Both the position numbers and the translations under genes were made by a program. This document shows, piece after piece, positions 1 to 5,306 of a stretch of DNA of 5,350 nt. The stretch spans positions 1 through 5,350 of the forward strand of contig QMOF01000163.1 of assembly GCA_003650185.1 (NCBI GenBank), given 5' to 3'. How positions within the stretch are numbered: the first letter of the stretch is position 1; each line of letters opens with the position of its first letter. The notes under the pieces were generated by a model that saw only the letters and a list, made by a program, of their open reading frames with translations, searched no databases and was not told where the DNA came from. Origin of the DNA: Chloroflexota bacterium. GTDB lineage: Bacteria; Chloroflexota; Dehalococcoidia; UBA2247; RBG-13-53-26.

Positions 1-1402
1 ACTGCTCATAGCCAACGAACTGCGTATGCGAGACCGCCAGTTGCTCGTAGGACTCGACTGATGTTTCCTTCCCCACACCAAACTTGTGCGCTGCCCGGGC
101 CCGCTCTCGCTGCTGCTCCATCTCGCGATCGAAACCCTCAAGGTCCAACGAGAGCCCATGCTCGGCGGCTATCTCTGCCGTAAGCTCCTTGGGGAAGCCG
201 TAAGTATCGTAAAGCATGAAGACCTCCTCACCCCGCAACCACCCCCTGTCTTCGCCCCTTGCTCTCTCAATGACTCGGTCCAGCCAGCTGAGACCGGTGT
301 CAAGCGCCTCCCCAAAGCGCTCCTCCTCACGCGTTGTAACCTCGCGGATGTGCTCACGGCTGCTCTTGATCTCAGGGTAGACATGCCCCATCTTCTCAAC
401 CGTGGCATCCGTTAACTGACCCAGGAAAGCACCTCCAAGCCCGAGCTTGCGCCCGAATAAGGAAGCCCGGCGCAGCACCCGCCGCAGCACGTACCCCCTG
501 CCCTCGTTGCTGGGCACAACCCCGTCTGCAATGAGAAAGGTAACAGCACGGCTGTGCTCAGCAACAATCCTGATGGCCCGGTCTACCAGTGCATCTTCCC
601 CGTACCTCTTTCCGGTCATGTCGGTCACCGTGGCCACGAGGGGCGCAAACAGATCGCTCTCGTACACTGAGCTCTTCTTCTGGAGCACCGCAGCCACCCG
701 CTCCAGACCCATACCTGTGTCTATGTTTGGCCTCGGAAGCGGGCGTCGGTTTCCCCGCCTGTCCTGGTCATACTGGGTGAACACCAGGTTCCATATCTCC
801 GAGAAGCGGCCACAGTCACAGGCTGGTCCACACTCGGGCCGCCCGCAGCCTGACTCGTGGCCGAAATCATACAGGATCTCGCTGCATGGTCCACACGGGC
901 CGGAGTCACCGGCCGGCCCCCAGAAGTTGTCCTCCTCCCCAAGCCTGACAATCCTGTCACCAGGCACACCGGTCTGCTGCCAGATAGCGGCAGCCTCATC
1001 ATCATCCTGAAAGACGGTTACCCACAGCCGCTCATAGGGCATCTTGATCCACTCGGTGACAAACTCCCACGCCCAGGCTATGGCCTCCTTCTTGAAATAG
1101 TCACCGACGCTGAAGTTACCCAGCATCTCAAAGAACGTAAGGTGTGTGCTGTCCCCTACCGAGTCAATATCGCTGGTGCGAAAGCACTTCTGGCAAGAGG
1201 CCAGGCGGGTGCTCGGAGGTGTGGCCAGGCCCAGGAAATATGGCTTGATCTGCACCATCCCGGCACTGGTCAGCAGCAGGGTGGGATCATTCTCCGGCAC
1301 CAGGGACGAGCTAGGAATGACGGTGTGCCCCTTGCTTTCAAAGAACCGAAGAAATGCCTCTCTGATCTCGTCACCGGTCACTGGTCGTACCCAGCTTCCC
1401 AT
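1..1402 (-). CDS. alaS: Alanyl-tRNA synthetase, N-terminal 467 residues (3' end outside the window)
   Basis: AlaRS charges tRNA(Ala) with alanine in the cytoplasm. The minus-strand frame is open from the ATG at 1402 to the left edge. Visible class II aminoacylation landmarks, by residue: TLLLTSAGM 41-49 (motif 1 region), CFRTSDID 73-80 and MLGNFSVGDYF 93-103 (motif 2 region), DNFWGPAGDSGPCGPCSEI 158-176, EIWNLVF 202-208, DTGMGLERVAAVLQ 228-241 (motif 3) and SNEGRGYVLRR 298-308. N299 and D399 (in YDTYGFP) appear to align with the E. coli pair N303/D400 that reads the G3:U70 pair of tRNA(Ala). A cysteine quartet, C186, C191, C195 and C197, precedes EIWN. The editing domain with its HxxxH motif and the C-terminal domain lie beyond the edge, so integrity there is unknown. 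The ATG shares one base with the upstream channel gene's TGA (TGATG). GAGG at 1407-1410 is a slightly close SD. A GTG seven codons downstream is possible but has no good SD. Confidence 0.97.
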   Translation of the reverse strand, partial: MGSWVRPVTGDEIREAFLRFFESKGHTVIPSSSLVPENDPTLLLTSAGMVQIKPYFLGLATPPSTRLASCQKCFRTSDIDSVGDSTHLTFFEMLGNFSVGDYFKKEAIAWAWEFVTEWIKMPYERLWVTVFQDDDEAAAIWQQTGVPGDRIVRLGEEDNFWGPAGDSGPCGPCSEILYDFGHESGCGRPECGPACDCGRFSEIWNLVFTQYDQDRRGNRRPLPRPNIDTGMGLERVAAVLQKKSSVYESDLFAPLVATVTDMTGKRYGEDALVDRAIRIVAEHSRAVTFLIADGVVPSNEGRGYVLRRVLRRASLFGRKLGLGGAFLGQLTDATVEKMGHVYPEIKSSREHIREVTTREEERFGEALDTGLSWLDRVIERARGEDRGWLRGEEVFMLYDTYGFPKELTAEIAAEHGLSLDLEGFDREMEQQRERARAAHKFGVGKETSVESYEQLAVSHTQFVGYEQ

Positions 1403-2364
1403 CAGTCCTCGTCGGAAGACGGCGGGAGTACCTCACCGCTGTGCCCCGACTCCGTTACATGCCTCTCAACAGGGTCCGCTTGCTTCGAAGCCACCTCGAC
1501 TTCTCTGGCCCTCCGGTGCTCCAGTGGTCCGCCGAAGTAGACCTTGGTATGAGGCCAGGGTATCTCGATGCCCTCCTGGTCAAAGACCCGCTTCAACCTC
1601 TTCCTGAGCTCGCCCATGATCTCCCATTGCTTGATGGGCTTAGTGTCCCCCAGTATCTTGATGTCTATGCCTGAATCCCCAAGGGCATCCACACGGAGCA
1701 CCTGTGGCGGAGTAATCATCAGCGAGCCCCAGTACGGCTCCTCCGACATCTCCTTGCCCACCCGGTTGATAACCTCTATCACCCGGTCCAGGTCTTCGCC
1801 GTACCCTACACTGATATTGAGGTTCACCCGCGACCAGTCCTTGGTGTAGTTGCTGGCCACGGTGATCTCCCCATTGGGAACGCTATGTACTATGCCGTCC
1901 AGGTCTCGCAGCACAGTCCTCCTCAAGTTCACCTCTTCCACCAGACCAGCTATGCCAGCTACTTTCACCACGTCGCCCACGCTGTACTGGTCCTCCATAA
2001 GGATGAACACTCCCGCGATCAAGTCCTTTACCAGACTTTGCGCCCCGAAGCCAACAGCGATGCCCGCGATACCAAACCCGGCCAGCGCCGGGGCAATGCT
2101 CACGCCCACCTCAGCCAGGATGGTAAACACCGCCACCATCGCAATGATCACGGCCCCAGTCTTGACCAGGACGCCGGAGAGCGTGTTAACCCTCTGCGAT
2201 ACCTCCTCTTCGTCCCGCCCTTTCATCTGGGCAGCTACGGCCCGTCTGAGGAGCGGCGGCACCACCCGGCGAAGAGCATAGTAGGCACCGACGCACACAC
2301 CAGTGATCAGTAGGATCCTCAGACCATGACTGGACAGCCAGTCTGTGACTTTGGACCAGTCCAC
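1402..2364 (-). CDS. MscS-family small-conductance mechanosensitive channel
   Basis: A 320-residue inner-membrane protein of the MscS family, which opens under membrane tension to release solutes during hypo-osmotic shock. Predicted membrane segments are roughly residues 15-38, 65-88 and 92-123. The third is the pore-lining helix, with the Gly/Ala-rich pattern GFGIAGIAVGFGAQSLVKD (96-114). The cytoplasmic beta domain follows, with SVGDVV 128-133, VPNGEI 162-167 and an alpha/beta region to about 278 ending in IEIPWPHTKVYFG, similar in order to E. coli MscS (286 residues). Residues 281-320 form a charged, probably disordered tail ending SSDED that E. coli MscS lacks. The start is GTG, chosen because a strong SD lies 6 nt upstream; no in-frame start near the N-terminus fits better. 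The stop overlaps the alaS start by one base, so the two are probably cotranscribed and translationally coupled. The family call is firm; ion selectivity and conductance cannot be read from sequence. Confidence 0.95.
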   Translation of the reverse strand: MDWSKVTDWLSSHGLRILLITGVCVGAYYALRRVVPPLLRRAVAAQMKGRDEEEVSQRVNTLSGVLVKTGAVIIAMVAVFTILAEVGVSIAPALAGFGIAGIAVGFGAQSLVKDLIAGVFILMEDQYSVGDVVKVAGIAGLVEEVNLRRTVLRDLDGIVHSVPNGEITVASNYTKDWSRVNLNISVGYGEDLDRVIEVINRVGKEMSEEPYWGSLMITPPQVLRVDALGDSGIDIKILGDTKPIKQWEIMGELRKRLKRVFDQEGIEIPWPHTKVYFGGPLEHRRAREVEVASKQADPVERHVTESGHSGEVLPPSSDED

Positions 2365-2370
2365 CCGTTC

Positions 2371-2387
2371 TCCTCCTTTACCTCCTT
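2371..2387 (-). promoter_or_regulatory. Tandem Shine-Dalgarno sequences before the MscS-family gene
   Basis: Reading the minus strand, AAGGAGGT (2380-2387) is followed after one base by AAGGAGGA (2371-2378), then 6 nt to the GTG start at 2364. Each matches the 16S anti-SD over at least seven bases. Only the proximal copy is correctly spaced from a start codon; no ATG, GTG or TTG sits at the right distance from the distal copy. The pair settles the choice of GTG as start. Confidence 0.85.
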
Positions 2388-2402
2388 CGTGCGCTCGCCA
2401 AA

Positions 2403-2431
2403 AGTATATTAGAAAAGGTGGGTATCAGCAA
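2403..2431 (-). promoter_or_regulatory. Sigma-70-type promoter for the MscS-family gene and alaS
   Basis: On the minus strand, TTGCTG (2426-2431) and TATACT (2403-2408) are separated by exactly 17 bp. The -10 matches TATAAT at 5 of 6 positions; the -35 matches at its TTG. Transcription would start near 2396, giving a leader of about 32 nt that carries both SD sequences. No separate alaS promoter is needed, since the genes overlap. Confidence 0.7.
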
Positions 2432-2472
2432 GACTACGCAGGAATTGAGACAGATGCGGCACGAATGACGCA

Positions 2473-2491
2473 AACAGCAGGGCAACCCTGC
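2473..2491 (-). terminator. Possible weak terminator after comM
   Basis: On the minus strand a perfect 6-bp stem, GCAGGG-TTG-CCCTGC (2477-2491), is followed by TGTT. It lies 65 nt past the comM stop and before the next promoter, the right place for a terminator. The T tract is short and interrupted, so intrinsic termination would be weak; it may be a plain stem-loop. Confidence 0.35.
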
Positions 2492-2523
2492 GGGTCTTCC
2501 GCTGGGATGCCTTGCTCCGCGCC

Positions 2524-2531
2524 CGGCGCAT
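2524..2531 (+). repeat. CGGCGCAT intergenic repeat, copy 1
   Basis: An exact CGGCGCAT between comM and the MscS-family gene, 25 nt beyond the comM stop. It is one of four copies in the window, all outside genes; the other three lie in the comM/cyclotransferase intergenic region. Function unknown; chance occurrence of this copy alone cannot be excluded. Confidence 0.45.
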
Positions 2532-2539
2532 AATGGTCA

Positions 2540-2552
2540 GGGGCGCTGCCCC
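2540..2552. other. Short GC-rich hairpin just past the comM stop
   Basis: GGGGC-GCT-GCCCC is a perfect 5-bp inverted repeat with a 3-nt loop, 4 nt downstream of the comM stop codon. No T run follows in either direction, so it is not a typical intrinsic terminator; it could protect the 3' end of the comM transcript or mean nothing. Confidence 0.4.
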
Positions 2553-2556
2553 ACGT

Positions 2557-4080
2557 CTACGACAGCACCCTTGGTCTGTATTGTAGGGCCTCGGCCAGAT
2601 GGTGGGCCTGCATGCCGGCCACACCCTCCAGGTCCGCGACGGTGCGAGCCACCTTCAGGATCCGGTGGAAGCCTCTGGCGGAAAGTGACAACTGGTTCAT
2701 CGCCATCTTGAGCAACGCCTGGCCAGCGCCATCTAGCTGACAGAACTGCCTCACCTCGGCTGGAGTCATGTCTGCATTGCACATGACGCCGCTGCCTTGC
2801 AGGCGCTCCCTCTGAATATGGCGCGCCCTCTCCACCCTGGCACGTACCTTCTCCGAGGTCTCTCCACAGCCACCGTCGGTCAGCTTCTCGTATTCCACGC
2901 GGGGCACTTCCACGAAGATGTCAATCCGGTCCATCAGCGGGCCACTTATCCTCTTCTGGTACCGAGTGACGTCTCCCGACGAACAGCGGCACTCCCTGAC
3001 AGGGTCGCCATAGTACCCACAGGGACAGGGGTTCATGGCAGCCACCAGCATGAAGTTGGCCGGGAAGGTAACGCTGCCCTGGGCCCGACTGATGGTCACC
3101 ACCTTGTCCTCGATCGGCTGGCGCAGCACCTCCAGAGTTGTGTGACCAAACTCGGGGAACTCATCAAGAAACAGGACGCCTCTGTGACTCAGGCTTATCT
3201 CTCCCGGCTTCGGCCAGCGCCCACCGCCGACCAGCCCCGCATGGGAAATGGTGTAGTGTGGAGAGCGAAAAGGACGCTGGCTGACAAGCGGTGTATCCGG
3301 CGGCAGCAGGCCGCTGACGCTGTATATCCGGGTCACCTCCAGGGCCTCTTCCATGCCCATGCGAGGAAGGATAGAAGACAGCGAACGGGCCAGCATTGTC
3401 TTCCCACTGCCTGGGGGGCCGATCATGATCAGGTTGTGTCCCCCAGCCGCAGCTACCTCCAGCGCCCTCTTGGCGTGCTCCTGACCCTTGACATAGGACA
3501 GGTCGGTGCTGTGCTTCGCCGGGGCCACTACCTCCTCCCACGCCGGTACGGAGTACTCCGATATGGGTCTCTCGCCCTTCAAGTGGTCAGCCAGCTCGGT
3601 CAGGGATGCGACAGGTACAACCCTTACCCCTTCGATCAAGGCAGCTTCCTTGGCATCGATAGCCGGGACCAGCACACAAGACAGCCCCTTCTCTCGCGCC
3701 AGAGCCACCATGGGCAGGATCCCCTGCGTGTGGCGCAGTGTCCCGTCGAGGGAAAGCTCTCCCAGGAAAAGGGTGTCAGATACATCTGCTACCACCTGCT
3801 GGCTGCCAAGCAACAACCCCACGGCGATCGGCAGGTCATAGGCCGGACCACCTTTCCTCAGATCGGCGGGGGCCAGGTTGACCGTTATCCGCTTGCTGGG
3901 AAAAACGAACCCCGAGTTCCGGATGGCTGCCCTGACACGTTCCCGGGCCTCCTGCACTGCCGTATCCGGCAAGCCGACGACGGTCATGGAAGGCAGCCCG
4001 GCCGAGATGTCGACTTCAACGTCGACCAATTGAGCGTCCAGACCGATTACGGCGGCAGAATAAACCTTGGCTAGCGCCAA
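2557..4080 (-). CDS. comM: ComM/YifB family Mg-chelatase-like AAA+ ATPase
   Basis: A complete 507-residue protein of usual ComM/YifB length. In Vibrio cholerae, ComM is a hexameric ATP-driven helicase that extends branch migration during natural transformation; the role here is inferred from family. Order of domains: an N-terminal Lon/ChlI-like fold (about 5-170, with GLPDTAVQEARERVRAAI 36-53 and PADLRKGGPAYDLPIA 71-86), an AAA+ core (about 193-395) and a Mg-chelatase C-terminal helical domain (about 405-505). Walker A is GPPGSGKT 221-228, Walker B is VLFLDE 302-307, sensor 1 is in AAMNPCPCG 347-355, the arginine finger is probably R385 in LMDRIDIF, and sensor 2 lies near SARGFHRILK 467-476. 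C352, C354, C364 and C366 form a possible metal site. The TTG start gives MALAKVY, close to the family's usual MLAKVY; GGGGG 7 nt upstream is a modest SD. It has its own promoter and no cotranscribed competence gene in view. Confidence 0.96.
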   Translation of the reverse strand: MALAKVYSAAVIGLDAQLVDVEVDISAGLPSMTVVGLPDTAVQEARERVRAAIRNSGFVFPSKRITVNLAPADLRKGGPAYDLPIAVGLLLGSQQVVADVSDTLFLGELSLDGTLRHTQGILPMVALAREKGLSCVLVPAIDAKEAALIEGVRVVPVASLTELADHLKGERPISEYSVPAWEEVVAPAKHSTDLSYVKGQEHAKRALEVAAAGGHNLIMIGPPGSGKTMLARSLSSILPRMGMEEALEVTRIYSVSGLLPPDTPLVSQRPFRSPHYTISHAGLVGGGRWPKPGEISLSHRGVLFLDEFPEFGHTTLEVLRQPIEDKVVTISRAQGSVTFPANFMLVAAMNPCPCGYYGDPVRECRCSSGDVTRYQKRISGPLMDRIDIFVEVPRVEYEKLTDGGCGETSEKVRARVERARHIQRERLQGSGVMCNADMTPAEVRQFCQLDGAGQALLKMAMNQLSLSARGFHRILKVARTVADLEGVAGMQAHHLAEALQYRPRVLS

Positions 4081-4111
4081 TTGACAACCCCCGGTATCTA
4101 ATTCTCACCCG

Positions 4112-4140
4112 ATTATAGCAGCGGCGCATGTTAGGCACAA
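4112..4140 (-). promoter_or_regulatory. Extended -10 promoter of comM
   Basis: On the minus strand, TTGTGC (4135-4140) and a perfect TATAAT (4112-4117) are 17 bp apart, and TGC directly before the -10 supplies the extended -10 TGn element. Transcription would start near 4105, leaving a leader of about 25 nt before the TTG start. A CGGCGCAT motif (4122-4129) lies inside the spacer. Confidence 0.75.
4121..4131 (+). repeat. CGGCGCAT intergenic repeat, copy 2 (in the comM promoter spacer)
   Basis: GCGGCGCATGT here is matched over all 11 bases by the reverse complement of copy 3 at 4223-4233. It occupies the spacer between the comM -10 and -35, where a bound protein would block RNA polymerase. 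Confidence 0.5.
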
Positions 4141-4156
4141 ACACAGCGTCTGAGGC

Positions 4157-4176
4157 AGCCTTTCTTCGAAGAGGCT
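4157..4176. other. Palindrome TCTTCGAAGA within a short hairpin
   Basis: TCTTCGAAGA (4163-4172) is a perfect 10-bp palindrome. It is flanked by AGCC (4157-4160) and GGCT (4173-4176), which extend it as an imperfect dyad with a TT bulge; as plus-strand RNA it can form a 7-bp stem (one G-U pair). No T run follows on the plus strand. It lies 17 bp upstream of the comM -35, so it could be an operator. Confidence 0.4.
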
Positions 4177-4222
4177 CGGAATTCAACCCAGGAGCTCCAT
4201 AGCAAGCCAGGCTGTGTCCAGC

Positions 4223-4233
4223 ACATGCGCCGC
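4223..4233 (-). repeat. CGGCGCAT intergenic repeat, copy 3 (inverted)
   Basis: The plus strand reads ACATGCGCCGC, the exact reverse complement of copy 2 over 11 bases. With copy 4 it makes an 8-bp inverted repeat (4225-4232 and 4273-4280) separated by 40 bp, just upstream of the cyclotransferase promoter. Confidence 0.5.
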
Positions 4234-4272
4234 CAGCCACGAGCCCCCGGTCGTCACATCCCGCCCCGACAT

Positions 4273-4280
4273 CGGCGCAT
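4273..4280 (+). repeat. CGGCGCAT intergenic repeat, copy 4
   Basis: Exact CGGCGCAT ending 22 bp upstream of the cyclotransferase -35. Same orientation as copies 1 and 2; opposite to copy 3. Confidence 0.45.
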
Positions 4281-4302
4281 ACTTCGGGCGGCCACGGACC
4301 TG

Positions 4303-4331
4303 TTGACAGCATACCGCTGAACCCATATTAT
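4303..4331 (+). promoter_or_regulatory. Near-consensus sigma-70 promoter of the cyclotransferase gene
   Basis: A perfect TTGACA (4303-4308) and TATTAT (4326-4331, 5 of 6 matches) are separated by 17 bp. The predicted start near 4338 gives a leader of about 86 nt before the ATG at 4424. This is the best-matching promoter in the window, suggesting strong basal transcription unless repressed. Confidence 0.8.
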
Positions 4332-4337
4332 GGGCAC

Positions 4338-4386
4338 GTCTGCTGCCAGGCAATGCTCGGCCTGCTGGCCAGAGCGGGCAGCAGAC
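4338..4386 (+). promoter_or_regulatory. Nested stem-loop at the 5' end of the cyclotransferase leader
   Basis: GTCTGCTGCC (4338-4347) and GGCAGCAGAC (4377-4386) are perfect 10-bp complements. Inside them GCTCGGCC (4355-4362) pairs with GGCC-A-GAGC (4367-4375) around a TGCT loop with one bulged A, leaving an asymmetric internal loop (4348-4354 against G4376). The structure would begin at the predicted first transcribed base. No T tract follows, so it is not an intrinsic terminator. It may stabilise the mRNA 5' end, bind a protein as RNA, or act as a DNA operator. Confidence 0.6.
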
Positions 4387-4423
4387 CCGGTAGCCGAACC
4401 TGCCGTGCCTGGACATAGCCGCA

Positions 4424-4873
4424 ATGTATTACTTCGCCTACGGCTCAAATCTCAGCCTGAAGCAGATGGCCGAGCGATGTCCCGGCTCCCAGCCCAAGTT
4501 CAGAGCCGTCCTGCCCAACTACACGCTTGCCTTCACAGGCTGGTCAAGAAGGTGGCGCGGTGGCACTGCCACCATCAGGCGCTCCGCTGGAGACAGGGTG
4601 CCAGGGGCCGTATATGAAATCTCAGCAAGGGATCTCCTCTCGCTCGACGAGCACGAAGGCTATCCCGCGGTCTACGACCGGATGAACGTCAAGGTCATAA
4701 CAGAAGACGACGAGTTCGTCGATGCGGTAACCTATATCAACATCAAACACGTCAGCGAGACCCCACCCTCCCCCGAGTACCCGGCCGTCATCCAGCAAGG
4801 CTACAAGGACTGGGGTATCTCCAGCCGCTTCTCCATCAAAGGCAAAAGGCCACCACGCCACACTTCCGGCTGA
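4424..4873 (+). CDS. Gamma-glutamylcyclotransferase-like (GGCT/AIG2 family) protein
   Basis: A 149-residue cytoplasmic protein of the GGCT fold. Family enzymes convert gamma-glutamyl amino acids or related gamma-glutamyl amines to 5-oxoproline plus the free amine; the substrate here is unknown. Visible features: YFAYGSNL at residues 3-10 (the substrate-binding loop), GGTATIRRSAGD 46-57, GAVYEI 61-66, LDEHEGYP 74-81 in which E78 matches the catalytic glutamate (E98 of human GGCT, in LDEQEG), and PPSPEY 114-119, which matches PPSPQY of the human enzyme. Length fits the single-domain family. There is no signal peptide or membrane segment. The ATG is the only sensible start: the in-frame stop at 4391 blocks extension. 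The SD is weak (GGA at 4411-4413, 10 nt away). It is transcribed alone, divergently from comM, behind a strong promoter and a structured leader. A non-enzymatic AIG2-like role is possible. Confidence 0.9.
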   Translation: MYYFAYGSNLSLKQMAERCPGSQPKFRAVLPNYTLAFTGWSRRWRGGTATIRRSAGDRVPGAVYEISARDLLSLDEHEGYPAVYDRMNVKVITEDDEFVDAVTYINIKHVSETPPSPEYPAVIQQGYKDWGISSRFSIKGKRPPRHTSG

Positions 4874-5226
4874 CAGGGCAACTGCCAGTTCCTTTTCAAG
4901 TTCCCTCCCCTCTGCACCCACCCAGCCAGCGCCTAACGACACCCCAATCGGTGGATGGTTCAACGGGCCTGGCTACGCCATGGGTTGTAGCCTGCATACC
5001 AGGTCTCGGCATCGCTTCCTCACCTTGCCGCTGCTGACTGACTTCTCCAGCCCCGGGGTATTGCACTGGTCCAAGCCCTGTAGCTAGAATCAACCGGATT
5101 CCGGTGCTCCACGGCGCTCCCGCCAAACCCCGGCTGGCCTGCTCCCTCTGCGTGCCTAAGACTGGACATCCCTCGGCAGTAGGGCCCCCACCCGGCGCGC
5201 TTCCAACCTCGGCCGAAACCGCACGT
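4874..5226. other. Intergenic region with no recognisable gene
   Basis: About 350 GC-rich bases without a supportable gene, RNA or mobile element. A plus frame is open from 5038 to the right edge, but its translation is rich in Pro, Ala and Arg with almost no acidic residues and has no ribosome site, so I read it as chance. Minus-strand open frames here overlap each other and match no family I know. Small inverted repeats occur (ACCGG-ATT-CCGGT at 5093-5105; CCCCGGGG at 5051-5058). I see no clear terminator after the cyclotransferase gene; AACT-GCC-AGTT (4880-4890) is too short. It could be a decayed gene remnant. Confidence 0.5.
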
Positions 5227-5252
5227 TGTGCAAGGCGAATTGCCTTGACACA
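5227..5252. promoter_or_regulatory. Operator-like dyad over the -35 of the right-edge promoter
   Basis: TGTG-CAAGGC (5227-5236) and GCCTTG-A-CACA (5242-5252) form an inverted repeat around GAATT, with six perfect central pairs and four more after one unpaired A. The right arm covers the -35 hexamer TTGACA (5245-5250). The size (26 bp) and position fit a dimeric repressor site, but no regulator gene is in view. Confidence 0.5.
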
Positions 5253-5273
5253 CCCAGCACGGTCGGCTACGAT
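5245..5273 (+). promoter_or_regulatory. Rightward sigma-70-type promoter
   Basis: A perfect TTGACA (5245-5250) is followed after 17 bp by TACGAT (5268-5273, 4 of 6 matches). Predicted start near 5280, driving something that lies mainly beyond the right edge. An ATG at 5335-5337 (reading M-E-R-L-P) could begin that gene, but its AGG is only 3 nt away and too little is visible to call it. Confidence 0.6.
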
Positions 5274-5288
5274 TGCGCCAGCGCGCCA

Positions 5289-5306
5289 GGGTAGAGTTGC
5301 CTACCC
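5289..5306 (+). other. Leader hairpin near the right edge
   Basis: GGGTAG-AGTTGC-CTACCC is a perfect 6-bp stem with a 6-nt loop, starting about 9 nt after the predicted start of the right-edge promoter. No T run follows. It may be part of a leader or of an untranslated RNA that continues outside the window; I do not recognise the RNA. Confidence 0.4.

Larger units (their letters stand above)
4081..4423. other. Divergent intergenic region between comM and the cyclotransferase gene
   Basis: These 343 bases hold no supportable gene. From left to right they contain the leftward comM promoter (4112-4140), an 11-bp palindrome-bearing hairpin near 4157-4176, three CGGCGCAT motifs (4122, 4225 in reverse, 4273), the rightward cyclotransferase promoter (4303-4331) and its structured leader (4338-4423). 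Short open frames here overlap one another, lack ribosome sites and resemble nothing known to me. The two promoters are about 160 bp apart, so a shared regulator could reach both. Confidence 0.7.

Noticed and set aside
857..1540. A 227-residue plus-strand open frame opposite alaS
   Set aside because: It is antisense to strongly conserved AlaRS motifs, crosses the gene junction, has no ribosome site and resembles no protein.
1850..2313. Two overlapping plus-strand open frames of about 142 residues opposite the channel gene
   Set aside because: They are shadows of the MscS-family coding sequence and have no recognisable motifs.
2797..4074. A 425-residue plus-strand open frame opposite comM
   Set aside because: It lies in exact codon register with comM, so it is open only because comM avoids TTA, CTA and TCA codons in that span, and it ends at the CTA near the comM start. 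Its translation resembles no family, while the comM frame carries every ATPase motif.
4873..4900. Intrinsic terminator after the cyclotransferase gene
   Set aside because: AACT-GCC-AGTT is only a 4-bp stem and is followed by CCTTTTC rather than a clean T run.
4622..4963. A 113-residue minus-strand open frame over the 3' half of the cyclotransferase gene
   Set aside because: It is antisense to the conserved LDEHEG and PPSPEY motifs, with no recognisable domain of its own.
5020..5253. A 77-residue minus-strand frame with a CTTC pair, considered as a small zinc-finger protein
   Set aside because: There is only one CxxC, no second pair, no convincing ribosome site, and a Gly/Arg/Trp-rich composition typical of chance frames in GC-rich DNA.
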